Shown: positions 34,789-45,645 of the stretch, one piece after another
How positions within the stretch are numbered: position 1 is the first letter of the stretch
How the letters are laid out: each line of letters opens with the position of its first letter
DNA from: Vicia villosa
Lineage: Eukaryota > Streptophyta > Magnoliopsida > Fabales > Fabaceae
NCBI RefSeq assembly: GCF_029867415.1
Contig: NW_026705487.1
Span: 62,001-126,000 of the forward strand
Reading direction: 5' to 3'
Length of the DNA: 64,000 nt
Translations under genes and position numbers: made by a program
The notes under the pieces: model-generated
Database searches by the model: none
What the model was told of the DNA's origin: nothing
The model's input: the letters and a program-made list of their open reading frames with translations, nothing else

Positions 34789-35103
34789 ACGAGGATTTTT
34801 AATCAATTGAATTAGTAAAGATTTTTAATTTAATTATGCAAAAGCCAATGGACCTTCGGATTACCTGTAGTTAAACGAAATACATACTGATACCTGTCTT
34901 TTATTATTATTCTTTATTTTCTCACAATCACTTTCCCTTAGGAACAATCGAAATTTTAGTACTCCTAGCTTTACATAGTAACTTTAGATAACGGTAGGTC
35001 GATTTATAGTCCCTGTGGATTCGATATCTTTTAAAACTACACGACACGACTGTGCACTTGCAGTTATCAGATTTATAGACACGTAAAGTCGCGATCAAGT
35101 TTT

Positions 35104-35120
35104 TGGCGCCGTTGCCGGGG
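35104..35120 (+). other. Primer-binding site for tRNA-Asp
   Basis: TGGCGCCGTTGCCGGGG lies six bases after the 5' LTR and is complementary to the 3' end of plant tRNA-Asp(GUC), including the CCA. This primer is typical of Athila-type elements. Confidence 0.9.
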
Positions 35121-35199
35121 ACTATTTAAGTCGATATCGTAACTCACTGTTACACCGTAGAGACTAGGAAAATTCTTCCCTTTCTTTTTGAACGATTGT

Positions 35200-36756
35200 A
35201 TGCCAAATACTCGTTCACAAGGAGGAGACTTAATACAACGAATTAACGAGATCGAACGTTTCATTTACGTTAAACGTCGAGCTCGCAACCTTCCCGAAGT
35301 AGCAGAAATTCCGATTAATCAGGAATTGAATTTTACTGATCAAATCAATCAAATCACCCCGAAGTTAGAGATGGCTGCTATTCGTCCTCTTAGAGACTAT
35401 GCCGCTCCTTCGCGCGCTGAACCGCATTCAAGTATCGCACCACCTGCGATTGAAGCGAACAATTTCGAACTGAAACCTTCACTGGTCCAAGCTGTTCAAC
35501 AGAATCAATTCTCTGGAAGCCCTGTAGACGACCCCAATCTCCATTTATCCGTGTTCGTGCAATACGTCGACACTATCAAAGCCAACAACGTTAGTTCCGA
35601 AGCTATTCGATTACGCCTTTTCCCTTTCTCCTTGAGAGATAGAGCGAGAGCGTGGCTTCAATCCCTGCCTTCCAATTCCATAACTACGTGGGACGAATTG
35701 AAGAGAGTATTCTTAGCAAGATACTTTCCGCCTAGCAAGACTGCTATGCTTAGAGGTCAAATCAACGGATTTACCCAGAAAGATAACGAATCGCTCTTCG
35801 AAGCTTGGGAACGTTACAAGGACATGCTTAGAATATGCCCTCATCATGGACTCGAACCATGGCTGATCATCCATACCTTTTATGGTGGTCTCTTATATAA
35901 CACTAAAATGACTATAGATGCCGCTGCTGGCGGAGCATTAATGGACAAACCCCATGATGAAGCATACAAACTCATAGAGAACATGGCACAAAACCATTAC
36001 CAATGGGGAGGAGAACGCGCCGCTCTAGAGAAAGCCCAAACCAAAGGAGGAATGTACGAAATTAGTGGTATAGACCGCGTTAACGCTAAAGTAGACGCTT
36101 TAACTCAAAAGATCGAGAATTTAACCATCACTCCTTCAGCCACCGCTGCCGCTGTAGCACCTAACTGCGAGATTTGTGGATTGATTGGGCATGTAGTTGC
36201 TGAATGCCAACTCTTGACTGGAGTCCCATCTGATCAAGTAAATTACGCTCAAGGAAACCCTTATTCTAACACGTACAACCCTGGATGGAAAAACCACCCG
36301 AACTTTTCTTATAAGAACAACAATGCGTTGTACGCGCCTGGACAAGCACCTGCTGTGCCACCTGGCTACCAAAAAGCGCCTGTAGCTGCTCAAAACACCC
36401 CTAGGAAGTCAAACCTAGAAATCATGATGGAGAACTTTATAGCTTCCCAACAACAAACCAATAAAGACTTCCTGAATCAAAACATCCACAATAGCGAGCA
36501 ACTAAAACAACTATCGAACAAAGTAGATGCTTTAGCTACGCATAACAAAATGTTAGAAACTCAAATCTCACAAGTAGCTCAACAACAAGCACCTACTGCT
36601 GCCCCTGCTGGCACGTTTCCTGCTCAACCACAACCTAATCCTAAAGGACATGCGAACGCGATAACACTACGAAGTGGAACTAATTACGATGGACCCATAG
36701 ATCCTAGAACCCAAAACACACCCATGTCACAACAAGAGCCAAAGGAAACCCAATAG
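35200..36756 (+). CDS. gag: Athila gag polyprotein
   Basis: 518 residues from the ATG at 35200, the first ATG after the primer site, to a UAG at 36754. The frame is open further upstream, but without an ATG. A retrotransposon gag domain occupies about residues 90-270, with the usual RLRLFPFSLRDRARAWL and LKRVFLARYFPP segments. One CX2CX4HX4C zinc knuckle uses Cys323, Cys326, His331 and Cys336. The C-terminal third is Gln- and Pro-rich with a probable coiled coil near residues 410-465. Gag would form the virus-like particle and bind the genomic RNA. Pol follows in the same frame. Confidence 0.92.
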   Translation: MPNTRSQGGDLIQRINEIERFIYVKRRARNLPEVAEIPINQELNFTDQINQITPKLEMAAIRPLRDYAAPSRAEPHSSIAPPAIEANNFELKPSLVQAVQQNQFSGSPVDDPNLHLSVFVQYVDTIKANNVSSEAIRLRLFPFSLRDRARAWLQSLPSNSITTWDELKRVFLARYFPPSKTAMLRGQINGFTQKDNESLFEAWERYKDMLRICPHHGLEPWLIIHTFYGGLLYNTKMTIDAAAGGALMDKPHDEAYKLIENMAQNHYQWGGERAALEKAQTKGGMYEISGIDRVNAKVDALTQKIENLTITPSATAAAVAPNCEICGLIGHVVAECQLLTGVPSDQVNYAQGNPYSNTYNPGWKNHPNFSYKNNNALYAPGQAPAVPPGYQKAPVAAQNTPRKSNLEIMMENFIASQQQTNKDFLNQNIHNSEQLKQLSNKVDALATHNKMLETQISQVAQQQAPTAAPAGTFPAQPQPNPKGHANAITLRSGTNYDGPIDPRTQNTPMSQQEPKETQ

Positions 36757-39700
36757 AAAACAACCGACGAACAAACTGCTAAGACTAAAGAGAACAATAA
36801 CGAAGTGGAACCCGAAAAAGAGAAACCTTATGTTCCACCCCCACCTTATAAGCCACCAATTCCTTACCCTCAAAGATTAGCCAAATCAAAAACCGAAGCG
36901 CAATTTAAAAGATTTGTAGAACTTCTGAAGCAATTAAACATAACCATACCATTCACAGAAGCCATAACTGAGATGCCTTCGTACGCTAAGTTCTTAAAAG
37001 AAATCTTATCAAACAAAAAGAAACTCGAGGATAACGAAACTATAACGCTTACCGCTGAATGTAGCGCTATCATCCAAAACAACATGCCTCCAAAACTGAA
37101 AGAACCTGGTAGTTTCTCTATACCCTGCGTAATTGGAAAAACCATCATAGAGAAAGCCTTGTGCGATTTAGGAGCTAGTGTTAGTTTGATGCCTCTTTCG
37201 ACCTGTAAGAAACTCAATCTAGGTGAGCTTAAAGCAACAAGAATGTCTCTTCAACTAGCAGACCGTTCAGTTAAATATCCTGTAGGAATGTTAGAGAATA
37301 TCCCTGTTCGTGTAGGTCAATTCTACATCCCGACTGACTTCATTATTATGGATATCCAAGAAGATTCTAACATCCCGATCATTTTAGGAAGACCTTTTTT
37401 AGCGACCGCTGGTGCAATTATAGATGTAAAGCGAGGAAAGCTTACTTTCGAAGTAGGAGAAGAGAAAATAGAATTTATCCTTTCCCAATTCCTAAAAGCA
37501 CCTTCTATAATTGACACATGCTGTTCTGCTGACATAATCGACGAGTGTGTCAAGGAAATAAAATCCGAACCAAATAAGGAAACCGAAACCCTAAGAATTC
37601 CTATGCCGCCAATTTTTGAAGATGACAACTGGCGTGAGGAATATCAAGATAACCACCTGAGTGAATGCTTAGCTTTAACCCCTGATCCTATACCTGGACC
37701 AAAGAAACCTGCTATAGAGCTGAAGACACTCCCTACCGATCTTAGATACGAATTTCTAGACGAAGAACTAAACCGACCAGTTATAGTGAACGCCAACTTA
37801 GGACGAACCGAGACTGAAAAATTACTTAATGTCCTAAGAAAATACCCTACCGCTTTAGGATACAACATATCAGATCTGAAAGGTATAAGCCCTTCTCTGT
37901 GTATGCACCGCATTATGCTCGAAGACGATAGTAAAACCTCTAGGGAACATCAAAGGCGAATAAATCCTATTATGAGCGATGTGGTTAAAAAGGAAATCCA
38001 AAAACTGCTAGAAGCTGGAATAATATATCCTATATCCGATAGTAAATGGGTTAGCCCCGTTCACGTCGTACCAAAGAAAGGAGGAGTCACTGTAATCACT
38101 AACGCAAAAGGAGAATCTGTAGCACAACGTACCCAAACTGGATGGAGAATGTGCATTGACTATAGGAAGCTAAATAAAGCTACCCGAAAAGACCATTTCC
38201 CTTTACCTTTCATAGATCAAATGCTCGAACGCTTAGCTAAACACTCACATTTTTGTTATCTGGATGGATACTCCGGATTTTTCCAAATTCCTATCCACCC
38301 TGACGACCAAGAGAAGACCACATTCACCTGTCCTTATGGTACATTCGCTTATAGACGAATGCCTTTTGGACTCTGCAATGCACCCGCGACCTTCCAAAGA
38401 TGCATGATGGCAATATTTGCCGACTTCCTAGATGGAATAATGGAGGTCTTTATGGACGACTTCTCTGTCTGTGGAGGAAGTGTTGAAACATGTTTAGAAA
38501 ACCTTGAAATGGTGCTTAGACGATGCGTAAGCGTAAACCTAGTCCTTAATTGGGAAAAATGCCATTTCATGGTTCGACAAGGAATTGTACTTGGACACAT
38601 CGTATCCGATAGAGGAATCGAAGTTGATAAAGCAAAAATCGAAATTATCGAAAACCTTCAACCTCCCAAAACCGTTAGAGAAATAAGAAGTTTTCTGGGA
38701 CATGCTGGTTTTTACCGACGCTTCATTAAGGATTTCTCTAAAATAACCAAACCCTTAACTGAACTACTCATGAAAGACGCCGAATTTGTTTTCACCGATA
38801 AATGCACTGAAGTATTTCAAACGCTTAAACAAGCATTGATCTCTGCACCAATCATGCAACCTCCCGACTGGAATGAGCCTTTCGAAATAATGTGTGACGC
38901 AAGTGATTATGCTGTAGGAGCCGTTCTAGGACAAAGAAAGGATAAGAAACTACATGTCATATATTATGCGAGTAGAACCCTAGACGAAGCTCAGATGAAT
39001 TATGCCACGACAGAAAAAGAATTATTAGCTGTCGTATTCGCATTAGACAAATTCCGTTCTTACCTGGTAGGAGCCAAAATAATCATATACACTGACCACG
39101 CCGCCATTAGGTACCTCCTAACCAAAAAGGACGCTAAACCAAGACTTTTGAGATGGATCTTGTTACTGCAAGAATTCGACCTGGAAATTAAAGATAAGAA
39201 AGGCACTGAAAATGTCGTAGCAGATCACCTCTCTAGATTGGAAAATCTGAAACCCGAACAAGTACCAATTGACGATGATTTCCCTTATGAAAGACTCATC
39301 GCCCAATTAGAAGCAAATGAATTCGAACCATACCATCCAAACTCTGAAACTGAGAAAATAGCTGAAATAGCTTTAGCCCGATCTGACGCACCTTGGTATG
39401 CAGATTTCGTAAATTACCTAGCTGCTGGTGTGCTTCCTCCTGATCTAAGCTACCAACAGAAGAAGAAATTCTTCCATGACCTAAAACATTACTATTGGGA
39501 CGACCCACTCCTTTTCAAAAGAGGCCCCGATGGAATCTTTAGACGTTGTGTACCCGAGGAAGAGATAAGAAGCATAATAACACATTGTCATTCTGCACCG
39601 TGTGGAGGACACCATAGCACATCTAGAACCTGCGCCAAAATCCTTCAATCTGGACTTTTCTGGCCCAACCTGTGGAAAGACGTCCATTTTGCTATACTAA

Positions 39701-40692
39701 GCTGTGATAGATGCCAACGAACTGGAAACATTTCAAGACGCGATGAAATGCCTCAAAAAGGCATTCTAGAAGTAGAAATATTTGACGTCTGGGGAATAGA
39801 CTTCATGGGACCGTTTCCGTCATCGTTTGGAAATCAATATATACTCGTAGCCGTCGATTACGTTTCAAAATGGATAGAAGCTATTGCTTCCCCTACGAAC
39901 GATACACGAGTAGTTATTAAACTTTTCAAAAACGTCATTTTTCCTAGGTTCGGTGTGCCAAGATTGGTAATTAGCGATGGTGGTTCCCATTTCATTTCAA
40001 GAATACTTGAGAAACTCCTTCGAAAATATGGAGTAAATCATCGAATAGCCACACCATACCATCCACAAACAAGCGGTCAAGTAGAAGTATCTAACCGCGA
40101 AATAAAACAAATATTGGAGAAAACTGTTGCTATATCTAGGAAAGATTGGTCAACCAAGCTAAATGAAGCTTTATGGGCTTATAGAACAGCTTTCAAAACT
40201 CCAATAGGAACTACCCCATTCAAACTCGTTTATGGAAAATCATGCCACCTACCAGTAGAGTTAGAACATAAAGCCTATTGGGCCATTAAGAACTTAAACC
40301 TAAACTACACTGCCGCTGGTGAGAAACGACTTCTAGACATAAACGAATTAGAAGAACTTAGACAAGACGCTTACGAAAACGCCAAAATCTATAAAGAGCG
40401 AACGAAAAAATGGCACGACAAGCGTATATCTAGGAAAAATTTTAGCATAGGCGATAAAGTGCTCTTATTTAATTCTAGACTAAAATTATTTCTTGGTAAG
40501 TTACGATCTAGATGGTCTGGCCCTTTCGAAATAACTAACATATTTCCGAGTGGAGCGATAGAAATCAAAGGAGAAACCGTCAAACCTTTTGTCGTAAATG
40601 GGCAACGTCTTAAGTATTACCATCATCTCGAATACGATGAAAACATCGAAGTTTTTAAACTTGACGAACTGCCCGCTCTTTCGAAAAAATAG
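36757..40692 (+). CDS. pol: Athila pol polyprotein: protease, reverse transcriptase, RNase H, integrase
   Basis: Open from directly after the gag UAG in the same frame, with no ATG before the protease; the codon at 36805 is GTG. Counting residues from 36805: protease with DLGAS at 121-125 in place of D[ST]G; reverse transcriptase with [10 protein letters not shown] and the catalytic FMDD at 549-552; RNase H with CDASDYA, Asp698; integrase with an HHCC finger around 920-975, then D999, D1058 and E1094 (a DD35E spacing); a GPF-type module near 1250. All key residues that I can see are present. It would copy the RNA and insert the DNA. Expression needs stop-codon readthrough, or the UAG is a fresh mutation. 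Confidence 0.93.
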   Translation, partial: KTTDEQTAKTKENNNEVEPEKEKPYVPPPPYKPPIPYPQRLAKSKTEAQFKRFVELLKQLNITIPFTEAITEMPSYAKFLKEILSNKKKLEDNETITLTAECSAIIQNNMPPKLKEPGSFSIPCVIGKTIIEKALCDLGASVSLMPLSTCKKLNLGELKATRMSLQLADRSVKYPVGMLENIPVRVGQFYIPTDFIIMDIQEDSNIPIILGRPFLATAGAIIDVKRGKLTFEVGEEKIEFILSQFLKAPSIIDTCCSADIIDECVKEIKSEPNKETETLRIPMPPIFEDDNWREEYQDNHLSECLALTPDPIPGPKKPAIELKTLPTDLRYEFLDEELNRPVIVNANLGRTETEKLLNVLRKYPTALGYNISDLKGISPSLCMHRIMLEDDSKTSREHQRRINPIMSDVVKKEIQKLLEAGIIYPISDSKWVSPVHVVPKKGGVTVITNAKGESVAQRTQTGWRMCIDYRKLNKATRKDHFPLPFIDQMLERLAKHSHFCYLDGYSGFFQIPIHPDDQEKTTFTCPYGTFAYRRMPFGLCNAPATFQRCMMAIFADFLDGIMEVFMDDFSVCGGSVETCLENLEMVLRRCVSVNLVLNWEKCHFMVRQGIVLGHIVSDRGIEVDKAKIEIIENLQPPKTVREIRSFLGHAGFYRRFIKDFSKITKPLTELLMKDAEFVFTDKCTEVFQTLKQALISAPIMQPPDWNEPFEIMCDASDYAVGAVLGQRKDKKLHVIYYASRTLDEAQMNYATTEKELLAVVFALDKFRSYLVGAKIIIYTDHAAIRYLLTKKDAKPRLLRWILLLQEFDLEIKDKKGTENVVADHLSRLENLKPEQVPIDDDFPYERLIAQLEANEFEPYHPNSETEKIAEIALARSDAPWYADFVNYLAAGVLPPDLSYQQKKKFFHDLKHYYWDDPLLFKRGPDGIFRRCVPEEEIRSIITHCHSAPCGGHHSTSRTCAKILQSGLFWPNLWKDVHFAILSCDRCQRTGNISRRDEMPQKGILEVEIFDVWGIDFMGPFPSSFGNQYILVAVDYVSKWIEAIASPTNDTRVVIKLFKNVIFPRFGVPRLVISDGGSHFISRILEKLLRKYGVNHRIATPYHPQTSGQVEVSNREIKQILEKTVAISRKDWSTKLNEALWAYRTAFKTPIGTTPFKLVYGKSCHLPVELEHKAYWAIKNLNLNYTAAGEKRLLDINELEELRQDAYENAKIYKERTKKWHDKRISRKNFSIGDKVLLFNSRLKLFLGKLRSRWSGPFEITNIFPSGAIEIKGETVKPFVVNGQRLKYYHHLEYDENIEVFKLDELPALSKK

Positions 40693-41078
40693 TTTTCTAT
40701 TTTTAAATCGTCGAGCTTACGACATTAAACAAAGCGCTTGGTGGGAGACAACCCACATTTATCTATTCTTCTATTTTTTTTATTAAAACTTTAATTTTTC
40801 TAATTTTTTTATTTTTATTTTTCATTTTAAAACTTTATTCTATTTTTAATTTTAATTTTAATCATTTTTGATTTTTCATACATCTTATAATAATTATTAT
40901 AATTATAACTACTATCTATGAATTGAGAAAATATTTCCGTTATAATTATATTTATTATTATAACTTGTTACCTAAGCTTAATTTTAACTTTTTATTTTAT
41001 TTTAAATAAACACTAGCCTAATTCTAACTTATCCTAATATTTTCAACTTCTAGGTTTTTCAATTAACTACTAACTACG
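40693..41078. other. Pol to extra-ORF spacer
   Basis: 386 bp of very T-rich sequence. ATGs are nearly absent ahead of the next ORF. Nothing else is seen. Confidence 0.7.
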
Positions 41079-42467
41079 ATGGAAGGAGTTGATAATATGG
41101 AAGTTGTGTTCCGTGGGAGAGGACAAGAAGCAAGATTCAACAAGCTGGCTGAAAGACAAATAGATCTGACTTGCTACCCTGACCAATCGACTATGATACG
41201 ACTTGGCATCCAAGAAAGCGTTTTGCACCTGCTTAACCAAGTCGGTTGGACTGGTTACCACTTGTTCCGCAAGTTTAATACCTACCGGAAACTCACTTTG
41301 GAATTTTTGAGCTCACTGACCTATCTTCCAAACAGTGGACAAGGACTGAAGAAAGGAGTCATCCTTTTTCGACTCTTTGGAATGGAATTTAACTTTTGCA
41401 TGGGAGACTTTGCTAAAATGTTAGAACTACCTCATGGACCCGATGCATATGCCAAAGTAGCTGAAGAAAACCTTCCATACTGGGAGCTGGAAAAATTCTG
41501 GGGGAAAATCACTGGAAATGATAACCCTGAAGAGAATGAATTTCAATCTGAGAATATCCACAATCCTGCTTTCCGCTACTTTCACAAAATCCTTGCTCAC
41601 TACATTTTTGGAAAGCCTGATAATGTCACTGAAGTTACTAGAGAAGAGTTATTCATCATGTTCTGCTCCTCTCAGAATCGCCCGGTCAATGCCATCGCAT
41701 TCATGCTAACAAACTTCGAGCGCATCACGCAAGACGAAGTTTCACCCATTAGGATTGGCGGATTTGTCACTATGATTGCTAATGCCATAGGAATGAGAGT
41801 ACCTTTGCATAGATTGACACCTTTTGGTACCCATACCTCTATGGACATCAATTTCTGCTTTAATCGAGGTATCATCGGTAATCTTGGACCTCATCGGTTT
41901 GAATTGCTCATTGATAACAAAGTTTGGTATCAGTTCACCTTACCGAATCCTAGGACAAGTGTGCACAACCCTGCCAACTGGCTTTACTATGGTCAGATTC
42001 CTGAGAGAGAGCCCTCACCTGAAACTCCTCAAGCTTATGAACATGTTGATGAGGAAATGCCTGCATCCGAATCTGAACCTGAAACACCACCTGGTTATTA
42101 TGAACCTCTTCCTGTTGATGAACCCATTCCTGAATATGAACCTTTATCAGAAGACGAGCCTATACCCGAGTACGAGCCTGAGACACCTTCTGAAGATTCT
42201 GCTGATGAATACACTGTTGACATGACTGATGTCGAACTCGAGCCACAACAACCCGCTACGTCCACCGCATCGGTAAATCAAAGGATGCCCAATCTGAATA
42301 CGCACGAGCAAGCCATCACTGCGCTACAACAAGATATACAACATGTGCGCAACGAGCTTCACACTTTGCAAATGCATTTCTTCGATTTCATCGACACCGT
42401 CAATGCTCAGTTCGACGAAGTTTTCAAACACATTCAGTCTAATCAAAACAACAATAGACGTGGCTAG
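41079..42467 (+). CDS. Athila extra ORF 1, plant-transposon-protein type
   Basis: 462 residues from the ATG at 41079. About residues 45-310 form a globular part with LEFLSSLTYLPNSGQGLKKG near 70, NIHNPAFRYFHKILAHYIFG near 160 and IRIGGFVTMIANAIGM near 225. Residues about 310-390 are an acidic, Pro-rich tail with PEYEP and SEDEP repeats. The last 60 residues look like a coiled coil. The globular part matches the second ORF (43260-44609) segment by segment, so the two seem to be paralogues. Athila elements carry ORFs after pol that were called envelope-like, but no signal peptide or membrane segment is visible here. Its role is unknown. It lacks its own clear promoter. Confidence 0.85.
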   Translation: MEGVDNMEVVFRGRGQEARFNKLAERQIDLTCYPDQSTMIRLGIQESVLHLLNQVGWTGYHLFRKFNTYRKLTLEFLSSLTYLPNSGQGLKKGVILFRLFGMEFNFCMGDFAKMLELPHGPDAYAKVAEENLPYWELEKFWGKITGNDNPEENEFQSENIHNPAFRYFHKILAHYIFGKPDNVTEVTREELFIMFCSSQNRPVNAIAFMLTNFERITQDEVSPIRIGGFVTMIANAIGMRVPLHRLTPFGTHTSMDINFCFNRGIIGNLGPHRFELLIDNKVWYQFTLPNPRTSVHNPANWLYYGQIPEREPSPETPQAYEHVDEEMPASESEPETPPGYYEPLPVDEPIPEYEPLSEDEPIPEYEPETPSEDSADEYTVDMTDVELEPQQPATSTASVNQRMPNLNTHEQAITALQQDIQHVRNELHTLQMHFFDFIDTVNAQFDEVFKHIQSNQNNNRRG

Positions 42468-43259
42468 ATGTTACCGTATTAGATTATTAGATTTTTATTT
42501 CTAGTTTTAGTAATTTCTATTTCTAGTTTAGATTTTCATTTTTTCTGCGCTTTTCCATTCTGCTATTGTTAACACTCAGTACTGATTTAATTTTAAAATG
42601 CAATATTTTATTCACTACTACTGTTGTGTTATAATACACTGCTATTAACTGCTATATATATTTGCCTGGCTATCACTCTTTGCTGTTAATAGTATTAAAA
42701 TAAGACATTGTTCTGAACTGATGGACACTTTTTGCTGTTAATGGTATCTGTCAGCACTGTCTGGTCACCTGCAAGCGTGCCCACTTGCCTGCCACAGGAG
42801 ACGACCGTCTCCATCTGTGTGGGACCAGCAGATGCCATTCTTGGGACAGGAGACGCACGTCTCCATGCTCTGCCCCAGCAGACTGACTGCCTGAGACGCA
42901 CGTCTCCCAAGGCTAGCAGTCTGCATTTGACCACGCAGACCACTCTTCTCTCCCTCTTGAATTTTGAATTTGAATTTCAAAATTCATTCTCCTCATTCTT
43001 CCCCTATTTATTCCATTTAAACTCCATTAACCTCATTCATCCTCCATCATTCACCTCTTAAACTCCATTCATTTCCCATTTCTCTATTCTATTCAAAATT
43101 CAAACACCACCATTAATCCATATTAATTCTCCATTTACCACACCATTTTCAAACCTCACTATAAAACCACACCACCACCACTCTTATTCTTCACAACCTT
43201 CATACCATTTCTTTTCTACCATTCTACTACCATCTCTATTTTTCATCTTCAAACTCATC
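42468..43259 (+). promoter_or_regulatory. Spacer with LTR-type palindromes and TATA: possible internal promoter
   Basis: GAGACGCACGTCTC, the palindrome of the LTR U3, occurs at 42850 and 42893, with a variant GAGACGACCGTCTC at 42798. A TATA-like CTATAAAACC lies at 43159 and the next ORF begins at 43260 after a C/T-rich leader. This copies the order seen in the LTR. Promoter activity is inferred. Confidence 0.6.
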
Positions 43260-44609
43260 ATGCCTCCACGTTCAATCATCCGTGGTGAGCGTCCCGAGCG
43301 ACCACCTCCCGACCTTTCAAACATTATCTTCCGAGATGATGCTCAACGAACAAAATATGTTGCTTTCTACGAACGTTCGGTTGTTCCCACAAAATTTGTG
43401 AACACCGAGTGTCTAGAAACTTTGGGTCTCATTGATGGTGTCACCCGTTTGCTCACTAAATCTAGCCTCCACCATCTTTGTACCGAACCCGTACCTACTT
43501 ATGAGCCGCTCGTCTTGGAATTTTTGAGTTCCTTCAACTACGACACTCCCTCTACTCAACCATTCTCAACCGGTAGCATCCAATTCCGGATGTTCAACCG
43601 TGAATTTGCTCTAGATCAAGATGTCGTAGCTTCATATTTGCATTTTAATCATGCTCCAATTGCTCACCGCTCAATCTTTCAAGAACTCAATGGTCGATCC
43701 TGGGAGGATCTCGCTTTTGAATTTTGGTTCCATCTCACTGGAGAAAATCCTACCGGTTGGAGAGCTCTTCATGCTTCTCACATTCAAAACCCCGCTATAC
43801 GTTATTTTCAACGTGTCTTGGGGCATATTATTTTTGCAAGATCCAACAACCACAAGGTAAACCAAAATGAATTATTTTTCCTTTACTGTGCGCTTAACAA
43901 TATCCATTTCAATGCCGCACCGTTTATGTTCCAACACATCCAAGGTTTAGTTAACGCCCCCGCTACAAATCCATTCTTGCTTGGAGGCATTATTACTACC
44001 TTGGCCTGTGCTTTAGGTCTTGGTGACGAGCTCCTATCACTCTCTCATCTCATGAAGCCTGCTCAGTCACTCGATCTCACTTACTGCCGCGATTCCCACT
44101 TGGTTTCACCCCGCCATGATGGCCGATACACTTTGGTCGTCAACAAAGTTCCTATTCCTTATGTCATCCTTCCTTGTCCTGAAAGAATTAACATCCGTTA
44201 TGTTCAACGTTGGAGGCTTATTGAAGACAACCCTCAAGATGACCAACAAGAACATCCTAATGAACCTATGGATGCAAATGAAGAAGAACTCAACCAAGGG
44301 CAAGCTGATGTCAACCAACCTCCTCCAAACAACCCTCCGCCTATCACTCTTGAAGCCATGTATGCTGCTATTCAACGCCAAGATCAACTCGTTCAAGCTA
44401 TGCAGACAAACCAAACTGAAACAATTAGGCTCATCCGAGAGATGCAACAGGAGCACCGTGACTATGCTATTAGGAACGAAAGTCAATACGCTGAAATTGC
44501 CACATATTTGCATGATCTTGACATTCGTGTTAATGACTCTCCTGATAGACGTCGCCGTGTTCGTACAAGAGGCGCGAGCAGTTCTCGAAACCGCAACAAT
44601 GAGGAGTAG
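43260..44609 (+). CDS. Athila extra ORF 2, plant-transposon-protein type
   Basis: 449 residues from the ATG at 43260. The globular part carries LEFLSSFNYDTPSTQPFSTG near residue 83, IQNPAIRYFQRVLGHIIFAR near 175 and FLLGGIITTLACALGL near 240, each matching extra ORF 1. Then comes an acidic Asn/Gln/Pro-rich linker, a probable coiled coil around 365-425 and a basic Arg-rich C-terminus (RRRRVRTRGASSSRNR), which could bind nucleic acid. No membrane segment is visible. It may be expressed from its own promoter. Function unknown. The same protein family follows pol in copia A and B. Confidence 0.85.
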   Translation: MPPRSIIRGERPERPPPDLSNIIFRDDAQRTKYVAFYERSVVPTKFVNTECLETLGLIDGVTRLLTKSSLHHLCTEPVPTYEPLVLEFLSSFNYDTPSTQPFSTGSIQFRMFNREFALDQDVVASYLHFNHAPIAHRSIFQELNGRSWEDLAFEFWFHLTGENPTGWRALHASHIQNPAIRYFQRVLGHIIFARSNNHKVNQNELFFLYCALNNIHFNAAPFMFQHIQGLVNAPATNPFLLGGIITTLACALGLGDELLSLSHLMKPAQSLDLTYCRDSHLVSPRHDGRYTLVVNKVPIPYVILPCPERINIRYVQRWRLIEDNPQDDQQEHPNEPMDANEEELNQGQADVNQPPPNNPPPITLEAMYAAIQRQDQLVQAMQTNQTETIRLIREMQQEHRDYAIRNESQYAEIATYLHDLDIRVNDSPDRRRRVRTRGASSSRNRNNEE

Positions 44610-45645
44610 TTCTTATGCACTGAGGACATTGCATCATCTAAGTCTGGGGGAGTCGTATTATTTCTATTTCCTTTAGTTTTATTTTTCCCTTCAGTTATTT
44701 CCCTTCCTTGTAATGTTTTTCTAATTCAATAAAGAATATTTATGGAATTTAAGTCTTATATGTATAATTCCGTAGTTATTTCAATTTCTTCCATTTTCTT
44801 GAGCCATAACAAAAAATTTTACTTTGCTCCTAAACGATAAACGCAAACCCCACACGTTCAAGAAATACGAAGCTACTCAATCACTCAACGCACCGAAACT
44901 GAATTAATCAATATAGTTATTGTCGCAACACTCTAAAACCCCCGAGTATACATAACCGATTTGAATACCCGTTATACCAAAACCATCGACTTTAAGTTTT
45001 GAAATAACCCTTAGTAGTTTATTCTAGCAGTCGACACCGTCTTAGATACAAACTACGCAGAGAGTCGATGAATATAAGTGTATGATCCTCATAATAATTA
45101 TGTGTTCAACTATAAGAAGAAATGTGCCTACTAAGTAAGGTGATCCTCACAAGATCATTTAACCTAACGGTCGCAAATCTCATATACAAAGAATTTAAAA
45201 ACTCACTGTCGATTGGTTCAGAAGTCATCTGGTAATGAACTTGGTAGGAAGGACTATTGTCCGATTCCCCACAATCTACAAGTGAATGCTAAGGAGTATA
45301 CCACATATTGTGCCAGAACTCCATGAGAAGGATCATAGTCACTAACCGACTACTCTGCTATGTGCGTGTCAAGATAATGGGCTTAATGTGATTGCGCGCG
45401 AATGAAAAGGGTGAAACATGATGACAAGTCAAATAGGTCGAGCTATAATGGCATGATTCGGATTGGTATGCATACTGGGAGTTGTTTAGTGTTGTTACTA
45501 TAGGTTTATTGCTAAGATTCGTTACTCCCGAATAAGAACACTATGTAGCTAAGTATGACTGAACGACGTGGTGGAAGTGTGTTTCATTTATCTTTATCTT
45601 CTTATTTTGCTTGAGGACAAGCAAAGGTTCAAGTCTGGGGGAATT
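44610..45645 (+). other. Athila 3' region with two polypurine modules
   Basis: No gene. Directly after the ORF, 44619-44651 reads ACTGAGGACATTGCATCATC then TAAGTCTGGGGGA. At the far end, 45609-45642 reads GCTTGAGGACAAGCAAAGGT then TCAAGTCTGGGGGA, four bases before the 3' LTR. The second is the true polypurine tract. The first repeats the whole module about 990 bp upstream. Confidence 0.85.

Larger units (their letters stand above)
33369..35097 (+). repeat. 5' LTR of the Athila element
   Basis: 1729 bp. I found one difference from the 3' LTR, G at 34226 against C at 46503. U3 carries four GAGACGCACGTCTC palindromes. A TATA box CTATAAATAG lies at 33841. The transcribed part holds the GCGAAAG repeat array at 34406-34788. 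Confidence 0.95.

Noticed and set aside
35104..35120. tRNA-like match
   Set aside because: Only the 3' end complement of tRNA-Asp is present. It is a primer-binding site, not a tRNA gene.
41079..44609. Envelope protein in the Athila element
   Set aside because: Neither extra ORF shows a signal peptide or a membrane segment, so an envelope call is not supported.
44106..44676. 135- and 186-codon frames overlapping the second extra ORF
   Set aside because: They are other-frame shadows of the 449-codon ORF.
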